Shown one piece after another: positions 8,334-20,226 of a stretch of DNA of 64,000 nucleotides (position 1 is the stretch's first letter; each line of letters starts with the position of its first letter). Under the pieces are notes generated by a model. It saw nothing but the letters and a program-made list of their open reading frames with translations, ran no database searches and had not been told where the DNA came from. Source of the DNA: Mongoliimonas terrestris. Its GTDB lineage: Bacteria > Pseudomonadota > Alphaproteobacteria > Rhizobiales > Pleomorphomonadaceae. The stretch lies in NCBI RefSeq assembly GCF_001927285.1, contig NZ_MSIG01000003.1, forward strand, positions 186,001 through 250,000, read 5' to 3'. The translations under genes were made by a program, and so were the position numbers.

Positions 8334-11300
8334 TCAGATCTCCTGCTCGGCGAGGGCGCGGAGAAGCGTGGTGTCGATGACGCCGGTGGCCGGCAAGCCC
8401 TTGGAGGCCTGGAAGGCCGTCACCGCGTCGCGGGTGCGCTGGCCGAGCTTGCCGTCGGCGGGGCCGACGTTGTAGCCGCGGGCGGCGAGGAGGCGCTGGG
8501 CGGTGGCGATCGGATCCGCCGTGGTGACGGAGGCGGTGTTTTCCGGCACCTGGCTCCAGGTGCTGTCCTCGATCCGGATCTCGTTGGCTTGCGGGTCGGG
8601 CGTACGGGCCGACCAGGTCTCAACCGCCAGCCGCGAGCGGGCGAGACTGTCCTTGTCGAGCACCTGGGCGACGTCGTCGCGCTTCTTGGCGGCGTCCACG
8701 TCGCCGGCGGTCGCCGCGATGGCGAACCACTTGTAGGAGGCGGTGAGGTCGCGGGCGACGCCGAGGCCGCGGGCATAGAGGATGCCGAGGTTGTACTGGC
8801 TGTCGCGCACGCCGAGATCGGCGGCGGCCTCGAACCAGCGGGCGGCGGCGGTGTAGTCGGGCGCGCCGAGGCTGCCCTCGGCGTTGAGGACGGCGAGGTT
8901 GTGCATGGCCTTGGCGTTGCCCGCCTCGGCGGCGCTGCGGTACCAGCGTTCCGCCGTCTTGACGTCGCGGGCGACGCCCTGGCCCTTCTCATAGAGGCTG
9001 CCGAGCCGGTACTGGGCCGGCGCCAGACCGGAGGCGGCGGCGCGCTCGTACCAGACTGCGGCCTCGGCAAGATCCTGGGCGACGCCGCGGCCGTCCGTGT
9101 AGCGGGCGCCCACCTCGAACTGGGCCACCGGATTGCCCCCGGCGGCCGCCTGGCGGAGCGCCAGCGAGCCGACGGCCTCCGGCGGCAGGGGCACGGCGGC
9201 GACCGGCGACGGCGTCGCGGCCGCCTCCACGTCGACGATCTCGTCGGCGGCCGGCGGCGGGTCGATGGCGGCGGTTTCGGCTGCGGGCGCCGGATCGGTG
9301 GCAGAAGCGGACGGCTCCGTCGACGCGGTGCGGTCGAAGCTGCCGGCCGGGCCGAGCGGGGCCGGCTGCACGGCAACCGAATCCGGCATGGCGGCCGGCG
9401 GAATGGGCGCGACGGCGGGCGGCGTGCCTTCGGGCGTCGGAAGCGTCTCGCCCGCGCCCGCGGCAAGCTCGGCGAGCTCGGCCTTGGCGGCGGTGGAGAG
9501 ATCGACCATCGGATCGCCGGTGCCGACGTCGTCGAGCGGCGCGGACACGTCGACCGGCGCCACCTCCGGCGCATCGGAGAGGAAGCCGACCACGAGGCGC
9601 GCCGCGATCACCACCGCGACGAGGCCGGCGGCGGCGATCAGCAGCTTGCGCCGATGCGTCTTGAGGACGCCGACGAGACCGCCGGCGCGTTCGCCCGTCT
9701 CGGGCATGCCGGCAACCGGACGGGGGCCCGCCGGTTCGGGGCGGGGCGGCGTCGCCGCCTGGGCGGCGCGGCGGGCGGCGGCGATGAAATCGGCCTTCGA
9801 CGGCTCGGCCTTCGGCCGGGCGGCCTCGTCGGCGGCGGGCGCGGCGGCGCGCGGCGGCGCCGACGGCTTGCCCGAGCCGGGCTCCAGCGGACGGTCCGCG
9901 TCGGCCAGCGGCTCCGCGGGTTCCGCCTCGTCGGGGAGCACGGCCTCGACGGCGATCGGCTCGTGGGGCCGGTCGACGGTGCGACGGCCACCGCGGCGGC
10001 CGAGGGTTTCGGCGAGCGTGCGCTCGATCTCGTCCCAGCTCTGCGGCTCCGGCGCCGCGTCGAGGCGCGACGACGCGCGGGATTCGGCCGGCGGCGGCAT
10101 TCGGTCGAGGGGCGAGTCCATGTCGACGGCGATCGGGCGCTGCTCCGGCGCGGCGCGGCGGACAAGGCCGAGGGTGCTCTCGAAGCTGTCCGGATTGGCC
10201 ACGCCGGGGGTCGGCTGGAGGTCGTCCTCCCCGAGCGGATAGACGGCGGGGTCCGCGTTCGGTTCGTCGGCCGCACGCGGTGCGAAGACGGGGGCGGACG
10301 GGGCGGGAGCGGCCGGCGAGACGGAGATCGGTGCGACCGTGTGGGCCGCCACCGGCGTCACGGCGGCGGTCGGCATCACGACTGGCGCGGGCTGGCGGCT
10401 GGCGGCAACGAGGCGCTCCAGCGTCTCGTTCATGGAGGCGAGAAGGTCGCGGTCGCGGCGGCCGGCGGCCTGCAACTCGCCGAGGAAGCCGCCGAGGTCG
10501 GTCTTCAACTGGTCGAGGGCGTCGGCGGTCTGGCGGACGGCGTCAAGCTCGCCGGCCGAGCGTCCAGCCGGGGCTGCCTCGGCGGTACGGCCGAGAGCGG
10601 CCTCGATGCGGCCGAGGGCGTCGGCCATCCCGTCGAGACCGTTCGGGCGGTCGTCGAGCCGCGCCATCATGTCGGCGAGGCGGGTCTCCAGACGCTCGAA
10701 GGCGCGGGCGTCGGCGGACGGGCGGGCGAGCGCATCGACGCGGTTGGCGAGGGTGCGGATCTCCGCCTCCACGCCGACCATCGACACCGCCGGCAGGTCG
10801 GTCAGCTCGGCGCGAAGGCGCGCGATTTCGTCGACGAGGCTTTCCACGTCGGCGATCGGACCCGCGCCGAGGCTGTCGGCCAGCCGGCCGATGGCCGTCT
10901 CGATTCCGGCGAGGCGGTCGCCGTCGGCGTTGCGGGAGACCTCCGCTTCGATGCGCTCGACGGCGGCGGTGAACTGGTGGGCGAGGCGAGCGTCGAGGTC
11001 GCCGGAGAGGGCGGCGAGGCGCCGGTCGATCGTGTCGGCGAGCTCGCCGAGTCGACCCTCGATCTGGGCAAGCGCGGCGGTGTCGGCAGGGCCGTCGAGG
11101 CGGGCGAGATGGCCGGCGAGATCGTCGAGCCGCTGGCCGATACCGGCAACGACCTCCGGGTCGAGAACGGGGCCGGCTTCGTCGAGGCGGCGGTTGAGAG
11201 CGTCGAAGCGCTCCAGGACGGCGGCCGTGCCCTCGCCGGTGCGGGCGGCTCCGTCGGCCACCGCCTGGCGGATGTCGGACACCTCGTCGGAAAGCCGCGG

Positions 11301-12413
11301 CAGGATGGCGAGCGTGCCGGCCATCTCGTCGAAGGCCGCCGACTGGCGCTCCACCGCGAAGGCGACGCGGGGGATCTGCTCCACCTTCTGCTGGACTTGG
11401 GCGAGGGCGGTGCCTTGGCGGTCGAGGCCGCGGGCGAGTTCTTCGAGCGTGCCGCCGTCCGGCAGCCGGCCCTCCACAGCGGCGATTCGGCCGAGCACGT
11501 CGGCGAGACGATCCTCAACCTGGTTGACGGCGCCGCGCACGTCGAGGTCGACGACGGCGGTGGCGAGCTGGGCGAGGTGGTATTCCAGTTCCTCAAGGGC
11601 CTCGCGGCCGGTACCGGTGCCGGTGCCGGAGAGGCCTTCCAGCTTGGCGGCAAGGGCTTCGACCTCGGTGGCGAGGGCGCGCACGTCGCCGGCCTTCGGG
11701 GCGTCGGCAAGGGTGCGGCGCACCTCCGCGAGGCTGTCGATCATGTGGGTGAGCACGCGCGGATCGCCGATCAGGTCCTGCATGCCGTCGAGCTTGGCGA
11801 CGATGCTGTCGTAGAGCCCTTCCAGCCGGGCGAGCGGGGCCGCGGGAGCAAGGTCCGCCATGGCGGCGCGAAGGGCGCGGATCTCCTCGCGCATGCCGTC
11901 GAGGGCGGCTGAATCGGCTGGATGGGCGGCCACGGGCGGCAGGGTGGCGGCGGCAGGGCCGGGGTCCGGCAGACGGGCGCGCGGGGCCGGTTCGGGACGG
12001 GCGGGCGCGGCGGCGCGGTCGATGGCGTCGCGCTTGCGCACGATCTGCTCCACGGCGCGCTGCAGCTCCAGCGAAGGATTGACGCGCTGGCGCCGCTCGG
12101 GGACCGGGCCGCGCGGGGCGCTCTGGGGTTCGCTCATGGACACCACCTCGCCACCGGGATCATGGCTGCGGACGGCATCCGCCGGTTCGGCCGACATGGC
12201 CTTGATGCGGGCCCCCAGCTTGTCGAGAGATTGAAGGATACGGCCGATCTGCTCGTCGCCCCGTTCGCCACGGCCCACCTCCACGGCACCAGTCGTCCGC
12301 TCGCCCGCGCCGAAGTCGACCCGTTCCGGACCGGCCGAGAGCCCCGGCAGCGTGTCGTCGTCCCGCCCGCCACCGAATGCGTGTGCCTGGCGCGAAGCGG
12401 ATCGCGATGTCAT
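8334..12413 (-). CDS. PodJ-like polar organizer: coiled coil, one TM helix, Sel1 repeats, peptidoglycan-binding domain
   Basis: The 1359-residue protein has the PodJ domain order: a long cytoplasmic part (about 1-900) with extended Ala/Glu/Arg-rich coiled coil and Pro-rich segments, one membrane helix near 920 (RRKLLIAAAGLVAVVIAARL), a low-complexity Pro/Ala stretch, about four Sel1 repeats near 1095-1240 (units such as GRGVAQDLAEAAVWYERAA), and a C-terminal peptidoglycan-binding-type domain near 1298-1358 (AQRLLAARGYNVGPADGKLG). PodJ proteins mark the old or new cell pole and recruit pole-specific factors. The start at 12413 is chosen for GGGAGAGG 6-8 bases upstream; the ATG at 12464 lacks a site. 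Orthology to podJ is inferred from architecture, since coiled coils align poorly. Confidence 0.82.
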   Translation of the reverse strand: MTSRSASRQAHAFGGGRDDDTLPGLSAGPERVDFGAGERTTGAVEVGRGERGDEQIGRILQSLDKLGARIKAMSAEPADAVRSHDPGGEVVSMSEPQSAPRGPVPERRQRVNPSLELQRAVEQIVRKRDAIDRAAAPARPEPAPRARLPDPGPAAATLPPVAAHPADSAALDGMREEIRALRAAMADLAPAAPLARLEGLYDSIVAKLDGMQDLIGDPRVLTHMIDSLAEVRRTLADAPKAGDVRALATEVEALAAKLEGLSGTGTGTGREALEELEYHLAQLATAVVDLDVRGAVNQVEDRLADVLGRIAAVEGRLPDGGTLEELARGLDRQGTALAQVQQKVEQIPRVAFAVERQSAAFDEMAGTLAILPRLSDEVSDIRQAVADGAARTGEGTAAVLERFDALNRRLDEAGPVLDPEVVAGIGQRLDDLAGHLARLDGPADTAALAQIEGRLGELADTIDRRLAALSGDLDARLAHQFTAAVERIEAEVSRNADGDRLAGIETAIGRLADSLGAGPIADVESLVDEIARLRAELTDLPAVSMVGVEAEIRTLANRVDALARPSADARAFERLETRLADMMARLDDRPNGLDGMADALGRIEAALGRTAEAAPAGRSAGELDAVRQTADALDQLKTDLGGFLGELQAAGRRDRDLLASMNETLERLVAASRQPAPVVMPTAAVTPVAAHTVAPISVSPAAPAPSAPVFAPRAADEPNADPAVYPLGEDDLQPTPGVANPDSFESTLGLVRRAAPEQRPIAVDMDSPLDRMPPPAESRASSRLDAAPEPQSWDEIERTLAETLGRRGGRRTVDRPHEPIAVEAVLPDEAEPAEPLADADRPLEPGSGKPSAPPRAAAPAADEAARPKAEPSKADFIAAARRAAQAATPPRPEPAGPRPVAGMPETGERAGGLVGVLKTHRRKLLIAAAGLVAVVIAARLVVGFLSDAPEVAPVDVSAPLDDVGTGDPMVDLSTAAKAELAELAAGAGETLPTPEGTPPAVAPIPPAAMPDSVAVQPAPLGPAGSFDRTASTEPSASATDPAPAAETAAIDPPPAADEIVDVEAAATPSPVAAVPLPPEAVGSLALRQAAAGGNPVAQFEVGARYTDGRGVAQDLAEAAVWYERAAASGLAPAQYRLGSLYEKGQGVARDVKTAERWYRSAAEAGNAKAMHNLAVLNAEGSLGAPDYTAAARWFEAAADLGVRDSQYNLGILYARGLGVARDLTASYKWFAIAATAGDVDAAKKRDDVAQVLDKDSLARSRLAVETWSARTPDPQANEIRIEDSTWSQVPENTASVTTADPIATAQRLLAARGYNVGPADGKLGQRTRDAVTAFQASKGLPATGVIDTTLLRALAEQEI

Positions 12414-12540
12414 GCCTGCCTCTCCCATCCGTCGGAGCGCCGCCAGCGAGCAGAGCCGCGGCACCTCCGCCTCCGGAAGAGGGACGTGAACAGAGTCTCA
12501 CCTTCCGTGGCTGATGCATTCGAATCTCTGCGGATACGGT

Positions 12541-12555
12541 AAACAGCCGGTTAAC
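12541..12555 (-). promoter_or_regulatory. Possible CtrA box upstream of the podJ-like gene
   Basis: On the + strand the site reads TAAA, seven bases, TTAA; on the minus strand TTAA-N7-TTTA. The full CtrA site is TTAA-N7-TTAA, so there is one mismatch. It lies 128 bp upstream of the ATG at 12413. In Caulobacter podJ is cell-cycle controlled, which makes the site plausible, but a short AT-rich match can arise by chance. Confidence 0.35.
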
Positions 12556-12927
12556 GGAGCGTCGGAATCCGGGTCGCGCACTTCATACATGTGCTGAAAT
12601 TCTGTCTTTTTCGAACGCCTTGTGGCAGCCGGGCCAGGGCGGGCGCGACGTCACGGGACGGTTTCATGCGGGGTGTCGGGGATCGCGCGCGCACCCGAAA
12701 CAAGCCGGGCGGGCGGGGTTGCGGCGACTATCGCGTCGCGTTTCCGCCCCGGGGAGAGTTGCCGCGGCGGCAAGGCGATGTCATCTTGCACCTGACGTTG
12801 ACGGAAGGTGGCGGCGTAGGGCCATGCCTTCCGCGCACAGGAACCCTCTCTCGCGGGCTTTGCCCGCGCATATGAACTCCCGCGGGGATCGCCCGCGCAC
12901 AGAATAGCAGAGACAGGACCAGACCTC

Positions 12928-13404
12928 ATGGCGATCGACCAATCCGCCGCCTATGCCCAGTCCTCGGACATCGACGTGGACGACTTCGATTCGGACGACG
13001 GCGACGCGTCCAAGTCCGGCATGTTCACCATCGGCGATCTTGCCCGCGAGTTCGGTGTGACGCTCCGCACGCTGCGCTTCTACGAGGACAAGAACCTCCT
13101 CAACCCCAAGCGCGACGGGCTGAACCGGCTCTATTCGCGGCGCGACCGGGCGCGGCTGAAACTCGTCCTGATGGGCAAGCGGGTCGGCTTCTCGCTGACC
13201 GAGATCAAGGACATGCTCGACCTTTACGACCTCCGCGACGGGCAGGTGACGCAGTTGCGCGTGGCGCTCGGCCGCTTCAACGAGCAGATCGCCGTGCTGG
13301 AGCAGCAGAAGAAGGACATCGAGCAGGCGCTGACCGAGCTGCGGCGGACAACCTCGGTGGTGTCCGGGCTTCTGAAGGAGAAGGAGGCGGCCGGCCAGCG
13401 GTGA
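12928..13404 (+). CDS. MerR family regulator of fatty-acid/acyl-CoA catabolism
   Basis: The 158-residue regulator has an acidic N-terminal leader (about 30 residues), then the MerR winged helix-turn-helix: MFTIGDLAREFGVTLRTLRF, YEDKNLLNPKRDG, NRLYSRRDRARL. A dimerisation coiled coil follows (QIAVLEQQKKDIEQALTELR). It has none of the C-terminal cysteines of metal-sensing MerR proteins. It is transcribed towards an acyl-CoA dehydrogenase gene whose promoter carries a MerR-type palindrome in the spacer. It resembles the LiuR-like MerR proteins that control branched-chain or fatty-acid breakdown in proteobacteria. The ligand is unknown; an acyl-CoA intermediate is a fair inference. Confidence 0.87.
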   Translation: MAIDQSAAYAQSSDIDVDDFDSDDGDASKSGMFTIGDLAREFGVTLRTLRFYEDKNLLNPKRDGLNRLYSRRDRARLKLVLMGKRVGFSLTEIKDMLDLYDLRDGQVTQLRVALGRFNEQIAVLEQQKKDIEQALTELRRTTSVVSGLLKEKEAAGQR

Positions 13405-13439
13405 CGGGTGTACGGCGGGCCCGATCACGTCGAAGGGAG

Positions 13440-13468
13440 TTGACCTTTACGCAAACGTAAGGTCTAGT
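13440..13468 (+). promoter_or_regulatory. MerR-type operator/promoter of the beta-oxidation genes
   Basis: A near-palindrome ACCTTTACG-CAAA-CGTAAGGT arrangement (13443-13463) begins inside the likely -35 hexamer TTGACC (13440-13445) and ends just before TCTAGT (13463-13468), a possible -10. Left and right arms match except for one extra T. This placement and the TTTACG/CGTAA core are typical of operators of LiuR-like MerR regulators. The acyl-CoA dehydrogenase start is 70 bp downstream. Confidence 0.75.
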
Positions 13469-13539
13469 GGTCCTCATGCCAACGAACGGGGCGGGACGAG
13501 CGCCGCCCCGGCCATGACGATGCCAGGGAGACCCGCACC

Positions 13540-15333
<1,794 letters not shown>

Positions 15334-15374
15334 GGGGATGTTGAGACGACGGGCGGCCAGCGGCGGAGGTTCCA

Positions 15375-15520
15375 CCCCTCACCCTACCCTCTCCCTCAAG
15401 GGGAGAGGGTTTGCGTGGAGTACGGGGAGAGGGTGAGGATACATCGGCCCGCCAGTTCCGGCCTGAACCACCGACGAGCCCTCTCTCCCCTTGAGGGAGA
15501 GAGTGGGAGAGAGGGGTGTC
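15375..15520. repeat. Palindromic intergenic repeat, CCCTCTCCC family
   Basis: Two inverted arms flank about 80 bp. The left arm contains CCCTCTCCCTCAAGGGGAG and the right arm CTCCCCTTGAGGGAGAGAG, and each arm can fold on itself. Another pair built on the same CCCTCTCCC/GGGAGAGGG theme lies at 61812-61940. Such elements are dispersed, REP-like intergenic repeats in alphaproteobacteria. It fills most of the gap between the acyl-CoA dehydrogenase and thiolase genes. Confidence 0.8.
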
Positions 15521-15617
15521 GGCTCCGTCGCCGACCGCGAAGAGCGCTCTCGCGCCCCCGCCCGACGCAGAGAAACAAGACGATGCCGCCACCAGCGCGG
15601 CGCAGTGGAGGACGACC

Positions 15618-16826
15618 ATGGCCGAGGCTTTCATCTACGATCATGTCCGCACGCCCCGGGGGCGGGGCAAGGTGGACGGATCGCTGCACGAGGTGTCGAC
15701 GGTCCGGCTTGCCGCGGCGGCGCTGGAGGCCCTGCGTGATCGGAACGGGCTGGACACGCGCCACGTCGACGACGTGGTGCTCGGCTGCGTCGATCCGGTC
15801 GGCGAGGCGGGCGGCGACGTCGCCCGCGCGGCGGTGTTCGCCGCCGACTATGGCGACCACGTGCCGGGCATCCAGATCAACCGCTTCTGCGCCTCCGGGC
15901 TCGACGCGGTGAACTTCGGCGCCGGCCAGATCATGGCCGGCCAGCACGACATGGTGGTGGCCGGCGGCGTGGAATCCATGAGCCGGGTCGGCATCGGCTC
16001 GGCCGGCGGCGCCTGGCCGGTGGATCCGGCGGTGGCGCTGCCCGCCTACTTCATGCCGCAGGGCGTTTCGGCCGACCTGATCGCCACCAAGTACGGCTTC
16101 TCCCGCGACGACGTGGACGCCTACGCGGTGGAGAGCCAGCGCCGGGCGGCGGCGAGCTGGGAGGCGGGCGCCTTCGCCCGCTCGGTGGTACCGGTAAAGG
16201 ACGTCAACGGCCTCACCATCCTTGCCCGCGACGAGCACATGCGACCCGGCACGGACATGCAGAGCCTCGGCGCGCTGAAGCCCTCGTTCGCCATCATGGG
16301 CGAGATGGGCGGCTTCGACGCGGTGGCCGTGCAGGCCCATCCGGACGTGGAGCGGGTGGAGCACGTGCACCACGCGGGTAATTCCTCGGGCATCGTGGAC
16401 GGGGCGGCGGCGGTGCTGATCGGCTCCGAGGCGGCCGGATCGGCGGCGGGGCTGAAGCCGCGGGCCCGCATCCGTGCCTTCGCCAACATCGGCTCCGACC
16501 CGGCGCTGATGCTCACCGGCCCGGTGGACGTGACCGAGAAGGTGCTGAAGCGCGCCGGTATGACGGTCGCCGACATCGACCTCTTCGAGGTGAACGAGGC
16601 CTTCGCCGCGGTGGTGCTGCGCTACCTGCAGGCGTTCGACCTCGACCACGGCAAGGTGAACGTCGCCGGCGGCGCCATCGCGCTCGGCCATCCGCTTGGC
16701 GCGACCGGCGCCATGATCCTCGGCACGGTGCTGGACGAACTGGAGCGGCGCGACCTCAACACCGCGCTCGTCACGCTCTGCATCGGGGCGGGTATGGGCA
16801 CGGCGACGATCATCGAGCGGGTGTGA
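15618..16826 (+). CDS. fadA: Acetyl-CoA C-acyltransferase (thiolase)
   Basis: The 402-residue thiolase has the N-terminal nucleophile Cys91 in [14 protein letters not shown], the C-terminal [10 protein letters not shown] and the final active-site loop [11 protein letters not shown]. It would cleave 3-ketoacyl-CoA with CoA, the last step of beta-oxidation. The ATG at 15618 is preceded by GGAGG at 15607-15611; the in-frame start at 15516 lies within the repeat-derived upstream region and is rejected. It sits between the acyl-CoA dehydrogenase and the FadB-like gene, so the three form a complete core beta-oxidation set. Degradative thiolase is favoured over biosynthetic PhaA by context. Confidence 0.88.
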   Translation: MAEAFIYDHVRTPRGRGKVDGSLHEVSTVRLAAAALEALRDRNGLDTRHVDDVVLGCVDPVGEAGGDVARAAVFAADYGDHVPGIQINRFCASGLDAVNFGAGQIMAGQHDMVVAGGVESMSRVGIGSAGGAWPVDPAVALPAYFMPQGVSADLIATKYGFSRDDVDAYAVESQRRAAASWEAGAFARSVVPVKDVNGLTILARDEHMRPGTDMQSLGALKPSFAIMGEMGGFDAVAVQAHPDVERVEHVHHAGNSSGIVDGAAAVLIGSEAAGSAAGLKPRARIRAFANIGSDPALMLTGPVDVTEKVLKRAGMTVADIDLFEVNEAFAAVVLRYLQAFDLDHGKVNVAGGAIALGHPLGATGAMILGTVLDELERRDLNTALVTLCIGAGMGTATIIERV

Positions 16827-16883
16827 GGGCAGACGCGCGGGTTGTGCGCTGGAAGTGGGCGATGACGGGGGTGTTGCGCCGCG

Positions 16884-16972
16884 CTCGTCATGGTCCGGTT
16901 CAGCCGGACCACCCAGGCATTGGCACCGCGCTTACGATGCGTGGGTGGTCCGCCTGCGCGGACCATGACGAG
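16884..16972. repeat. Palindromic intergenic repeat, CTCGTCATGGTCCG family (copy 1)
   Basis: The outer arms CTCGTCATGGTCCG and CGGACCATGACGAG are exact inverted repeats, and each half is itself a hairpin (GGTCCG-N-CGGACC). A second copy with the same ends is at 20982-21067. It lies in the gap between the thiolase and FadB-like genes. Confidence 0.85.
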
Positions 16973-17064
16973 GAAGGGCGGCGCCCGTTCGCGCACCTGA
17001 GATAACCGGAATTCCGGCCGGTCGAGCCCTTCGGCTCCCGCGCCACAGGGAGGAGACGACGAGC

Positions 17065-19275
17065 ATGAGCGACATCCACTTCACCACCGATCTCGACGGC
17101 GACGGCATCCTGACGGTCACCTGGGACAGCCCGGAGAAGTCCATGAACGTCTTCACCATGGCGGTGATGGACGAGCTTGGACGGATCATCGACCGCGTGA
17201 TTTCGGACGACGCGGTCAAGGGCGCGGTGGTGACCTCCGGCAAGGCCGGCAGTTTTTCCGGCGGGGCGGACCTCAAGATGCTGGAGGGGCTGCTCGCCGC
17301 CTTCCATGGCATGCGCGCCCGCGATCCGGAGGGCGCGGCGGCCGAGCTTCTCGACAAGGCATCGCTGATGTCGCGCCTTTATCGGCGGCTGGAGACCGGC
17401 GGCAAGCCGTGGGTGGCGGCCGTCAACGGCACCTGCATGGGCGGCGCGTTCGAGCTGGCGCTCGCCTGCCACGCCCGCGTGGTGGCGGACGCGGAGAGCG
17501 TGAAGCTGGCGCTGCCGGAGGTGAAGGTGGGCATCTTCCCCGGTGCCGGCGGCACCCAGCGGGTGATGCGCATGACCGACCCGCAGGCGGGCCTCACCAT
17601 GCTGCTGCAGGGCCAGACGCTGAGCCCGAAGAAGGCGCTCGCCATGAAGCTGGTCGACAAGGTGGTGCCGGCGGAGGGCCTTCTGGAGGCCGCCAAGACG
17701 ATGATCCGCGACGGGCTCGACCCGAAGAAGCCGTGGGACAAGGACGGCTTCAAGGCCGCCAAGCCCTATTCGCCCCAGGGCTTCCAGTTCTGGCCGGCGG
17801 CGAACGCCATCTATCGACGCGAGACCCACGACAACTACCCGGCCGCGCGCGCCATCCTGACCGTCTGCTTCGAGGGCCTGCAACTGCCGATGGATCTCGC
17901 GCTCCGCGTGGAGGCCCGGCACTTCGCCCACGTTCTGACCACCAAGGAGGCGGCGGCCATGATCCGCTCCCTGTTCGTCTCCATGCAGGAGCTGAACAAG
18001 GGCGCCCGCCGGCCGGCCGCTGTGCCGAAGTCGACGCTCACGCGCGTCGGCGTCATCGGCGCCGGCTTCATGGGGGCGGGTATCGCCTACGTCTCCGCCG
18101 CCGCCGGCCTCGACGTGGTGCTGGTGGACCGCGACCAGGAGAGCGCCGACAAGGGCCGCGCCCATTCCGACAAGCTGATCTCCGACCGGGTGAAGAAGGG
18201 CCGGGCGACGGCGGCGGAGAAGGACGCGCTCCTTGCCCGCATCACCGCCACGGCCGACTATGCGGCGCTCGCCGGCTGCGATCTGGTGGTCGAGGCCGTG
18301 TTCGAGGACCGGGCGGTGAAGACCGAAGCGATGGCGCGTGTGAAGGCGGTGCTGCCCGAAGGAACGGTGTTCGCCTCCAACACCTCCACCTTGCCGATCT
18401 CCTCGCTCGCCCCGTCCTGGCACCGCGCGGAGGACTTCGTCGGCATCCACTTCTTCTCGCCGGTCGACAAGATGATGCTGGTGGAGGTGATCCGCGGCCG
18501 CAACACCGGCGACAAGGCTGTGGCGCTCGCCCTCGACTTCGTGAAAGCGATCAAGAAGACGCCGATCGTCGTCAACGACTCGCGCGGCTTCTACGCCAAC
18601 CGGTGCGTGACCAACTACATGCTGGAAAGCCACCTGATGCTGACCGAGGGCGTGCCCCCGGCCATGGTGGAGACGGTGGCGCGCCTTGCCGGCATGCCGG
18701 TCGGCCCCCTGTCGCTCAACGACGAGGTGGCGGTGGACCTGGCCTGGAAGATCGTCCAGGCGGCCAAAAAGGACCTCGGCGAGGCCGCCGTCCACCCGGC
18801 GCAGGATAGGCTGCTTCACGGCATGGTTGTGGAACGCGGCCGGCTCGGCCGCAAGAACGGCATGGGCTTCTACGATTACCCGGAGGGCGGCAAGAAGACC
18901 CTCTGGAAGGGGATTTCGGAGATCGTCGGCCCGGCCAAGCCCGCCGAGGCGTTCGACGTGGCCGAATTGAAGCACCGGCTGCTTGCCGTGCAGGCGCTGG
19001 AGGCGGCGCGCTGTGTGGAGGAGGGTGTGGTGACGGACGTGCGCGAGGCGGACGTCGGCTCCATCCTCGGCTTCGGCTTCGCGCCCTTCACCGGCGGCAC
19101 GCTGTCGTGGATCGACGGCATGGGCGCCAAGGCCTTCGTCGCCCTGGTGGACGATCTTGCCGAGAAGCACGGCCCGCGCTTCGCCGCGCCTGCGCTTCTG
19201 CGCGACATGGCCGAACGCGGCGAGACCTTCTACGGCCGCTTCGCGCCGGAACGGGGCGAAAAGGCGGCCGCCTGA
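17065..19275 (+). CDS. Bifunctional enoyl-CoA hydratase / 3-hydroxyacyl-CoA dehydrogenase (FadB/FadJ-like)
   Basis: The 736-residue fusion has an N-terminal crotonase domain (about 1-190; oxyanion-hole region [13 protein letters not shown], then [19 protein letters not shown]), a linker, then an NAD-binding 3-hydroxyacyl-CoA dehydrogenase domain starting near residue 325 ([20 protein letters not shown]) and the C-terminal helical dehydrogenase domain. It would carry out hydration of enoyl-CoA and NAD-dependent oxidation of 3-hydroxyacyl-CoA, the middle steps between the dehydrogenase and the thiolase encoded upstream. A purine-rich GGGAGGAG precedes the ATG. Symbol fadB or fadJ cannot be decided from sequence alone. 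Confidence 0.9.
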   Translation: MSDIHFTTDLDGDGILTVTWDSPEKSMNVFTMAVMDELGRIIDRVISDDAVKGAVVTSGKAGSFSGGADLKMLEGLLAAFHGMRARDPEGAAAELLDKASLMSRLYRRLETGGKPWVAAVNGTCMGGAFELALACHARVVADAESVKLALPEVKVGIFPGAGGTQRVMRMTDPQAGLTMLLQGQTLSPKKALAMKLVDKVVPAEGLLEAAKTMIRDGLDPKKPWDKDGFKAAKPYSPQGFQFWPAANAIYRRETHDNYPAARAILTVCFEGLQLPMDLALRVEARHFAHVLTTKEAAAMIRSLFVSMQELNKGARRPAAVPKSTLTRVGVIGAGFMGAGIAYVSAAAGLDVVLVDRDQESADKGRAHSDKLISDRVKKGRATAAEKDALLARITATADYAALAGCDLVVEAVFEDRAVKTEAMARVKAVLPEGTVFASNTSTLPISSLAPSWHRAEDFVGIHFFSPVDKMMLVEVIRGRNTGDKAVALALDFVKAIKKTPIVVNDSRGFYANRCVTNYMLESHLMLTEGVPPAMVETVARLAGMPVGPLSLNDEVAVDLAWKIVQAAKKDLGEAAVHPAQDRLLHGMVVERGRLGRKNGMGFYDYPEGGKKTLWKGISEIVGPAKPAEAFDVAELKHRLLAVQALEAARCVEEGVVTDVREADVGSILGFGFAPFTGGTLSWIDGMGAKAFVALVDDLAEKHGPRFAAPALLRDMAERGETFYGRFAPERGEKAAA

Positions 19276-19432
19276 CCGTCAGCGGCATGCGGGTTCGGGG
19301 AGGGCGTCGGCGGCAAGCCGGCGCCCTTGTCCGTGCGATCCGGGCGGCCGTGACGGCGGTGGGCCTATGGTCCGCCACCCGATCGCCGTTATGATGTGCG
19401 ACAGTGCGCATTCAACTCCATGGAGGCGTCCC

Positions 19433-19975
19433 ATGCCCGCCCGCCCCCTGATCCTGGCCGCCGGTCTCTTCGCCGGTCTCGCAGCGGCCATCGCCATTCC
19501 CGTCGCCGGCGCCCAGCAGGCTCCGGCGGAGCGGTTCGACGCGCCGGCCCCGCCGCCCCGGACTGGCGGCACCCTGGAAGGGACTGCCACCACCCCGTCC
19601 ACCACCGTCGGCGAGGAGGACGGCTTCGCCTTCGTGCCGGCCACGGGCGACCACCTGAAGATCGACCGGCGTACCGGCCAGGTCTCGCTCTGCGGCGACC
19701 GCAACGACCGCTGGACCTGCACGCTGGTGCCGGACGACCGGACCGCCTACGAGGAGGAGATCGAGCGGCTGCAGGCGGACAGGCGCCGGCTGGAGGCCCG
19801 CGTTGCGGAGCTGGAGCGCTCCGCCGGCGTCGCCCCGAAGGCGGAGCCTTGGTTCGGCCCCGACGAGGAGAAGGAACTCGACCGCTTCCTGGACTTTTCC
19901 GGCGAAGCGATGCGGCGTTTCTTCGGGCTCGTTGAGGAGCTGAAACAGGAGTATGAATCACCGGGTCGAACCTGA
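19433..19975 (+). CDS. Small exported protein with C-terminal coiled coil, function unknown
   Basis: The 180-residue product has a signal peptide (LILAAGLFAGLAAAIAIPV then AGAQQAPAE), a Pro/Thr-rich spacer, a short domain with two cysteines (SLCGDRNDRWTCTLVPD) that could form a disulfide in the periplasm, a charged coiled coil (AYEEEIERLQADRRRLEARV), and an acidic end with FLDFSGEAMRRFF. I do not recognise the family. ATG 19433 is chosen because TGGAGG stands a few bases before it; the frame extends back to 19157 inside the preceding gene. The gap of about 160 bp from the FadB-like gene leaves co-transcription open. Confidence 0.7.
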   Translation: MPARPLILAAGLFAGLAAAIAIPVAGAQQAPAERFDAPAPPPRTGGTLEGTATTPSTTVGEEDGFAFVPATGDHLKIDRRTGQVSLCGDRNDRWTCTLVPDDRTAYEEEIERLQADRRRLEARVAELERSAGVAPKAEPWFGPDEEKELDRFLDFSGEAMRRFFGLVEELKQEYESPGRT

Positions 19976-20226
19976 CCCGATTGGCGGACGAGGCCGTAAA
20001 GCTCCGTATGGGTGACAAGCAAGATATCATCTATATGTTCATAGGACATACGGATGGTGGTGCTTGATGTGCCCCTGTCGGTGTCGGTAAGGTTTCACGA
20101 GAACGGAAGAGCACAGGTCACCGTGATCGGCTGCCGCCCACCGTGCGTCTCCTGAAGGATCCGCGGGCCGTGTCGCCGCCCTTGGTGCGAGAAGGCTCCC
20201 GTCATTTCCGAGGGGGGATGGATCCA

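Noticed and set aside
7305..11912. 1535-residue open frame on the + strand opposite the TauE and PodJ-like genes
   Set aside because: It is a by-product of high GC and codon bias in the opposite strand. Composition is His/Gly/Arg/Val-rich with no domain, and both opposite genes have clear family features.
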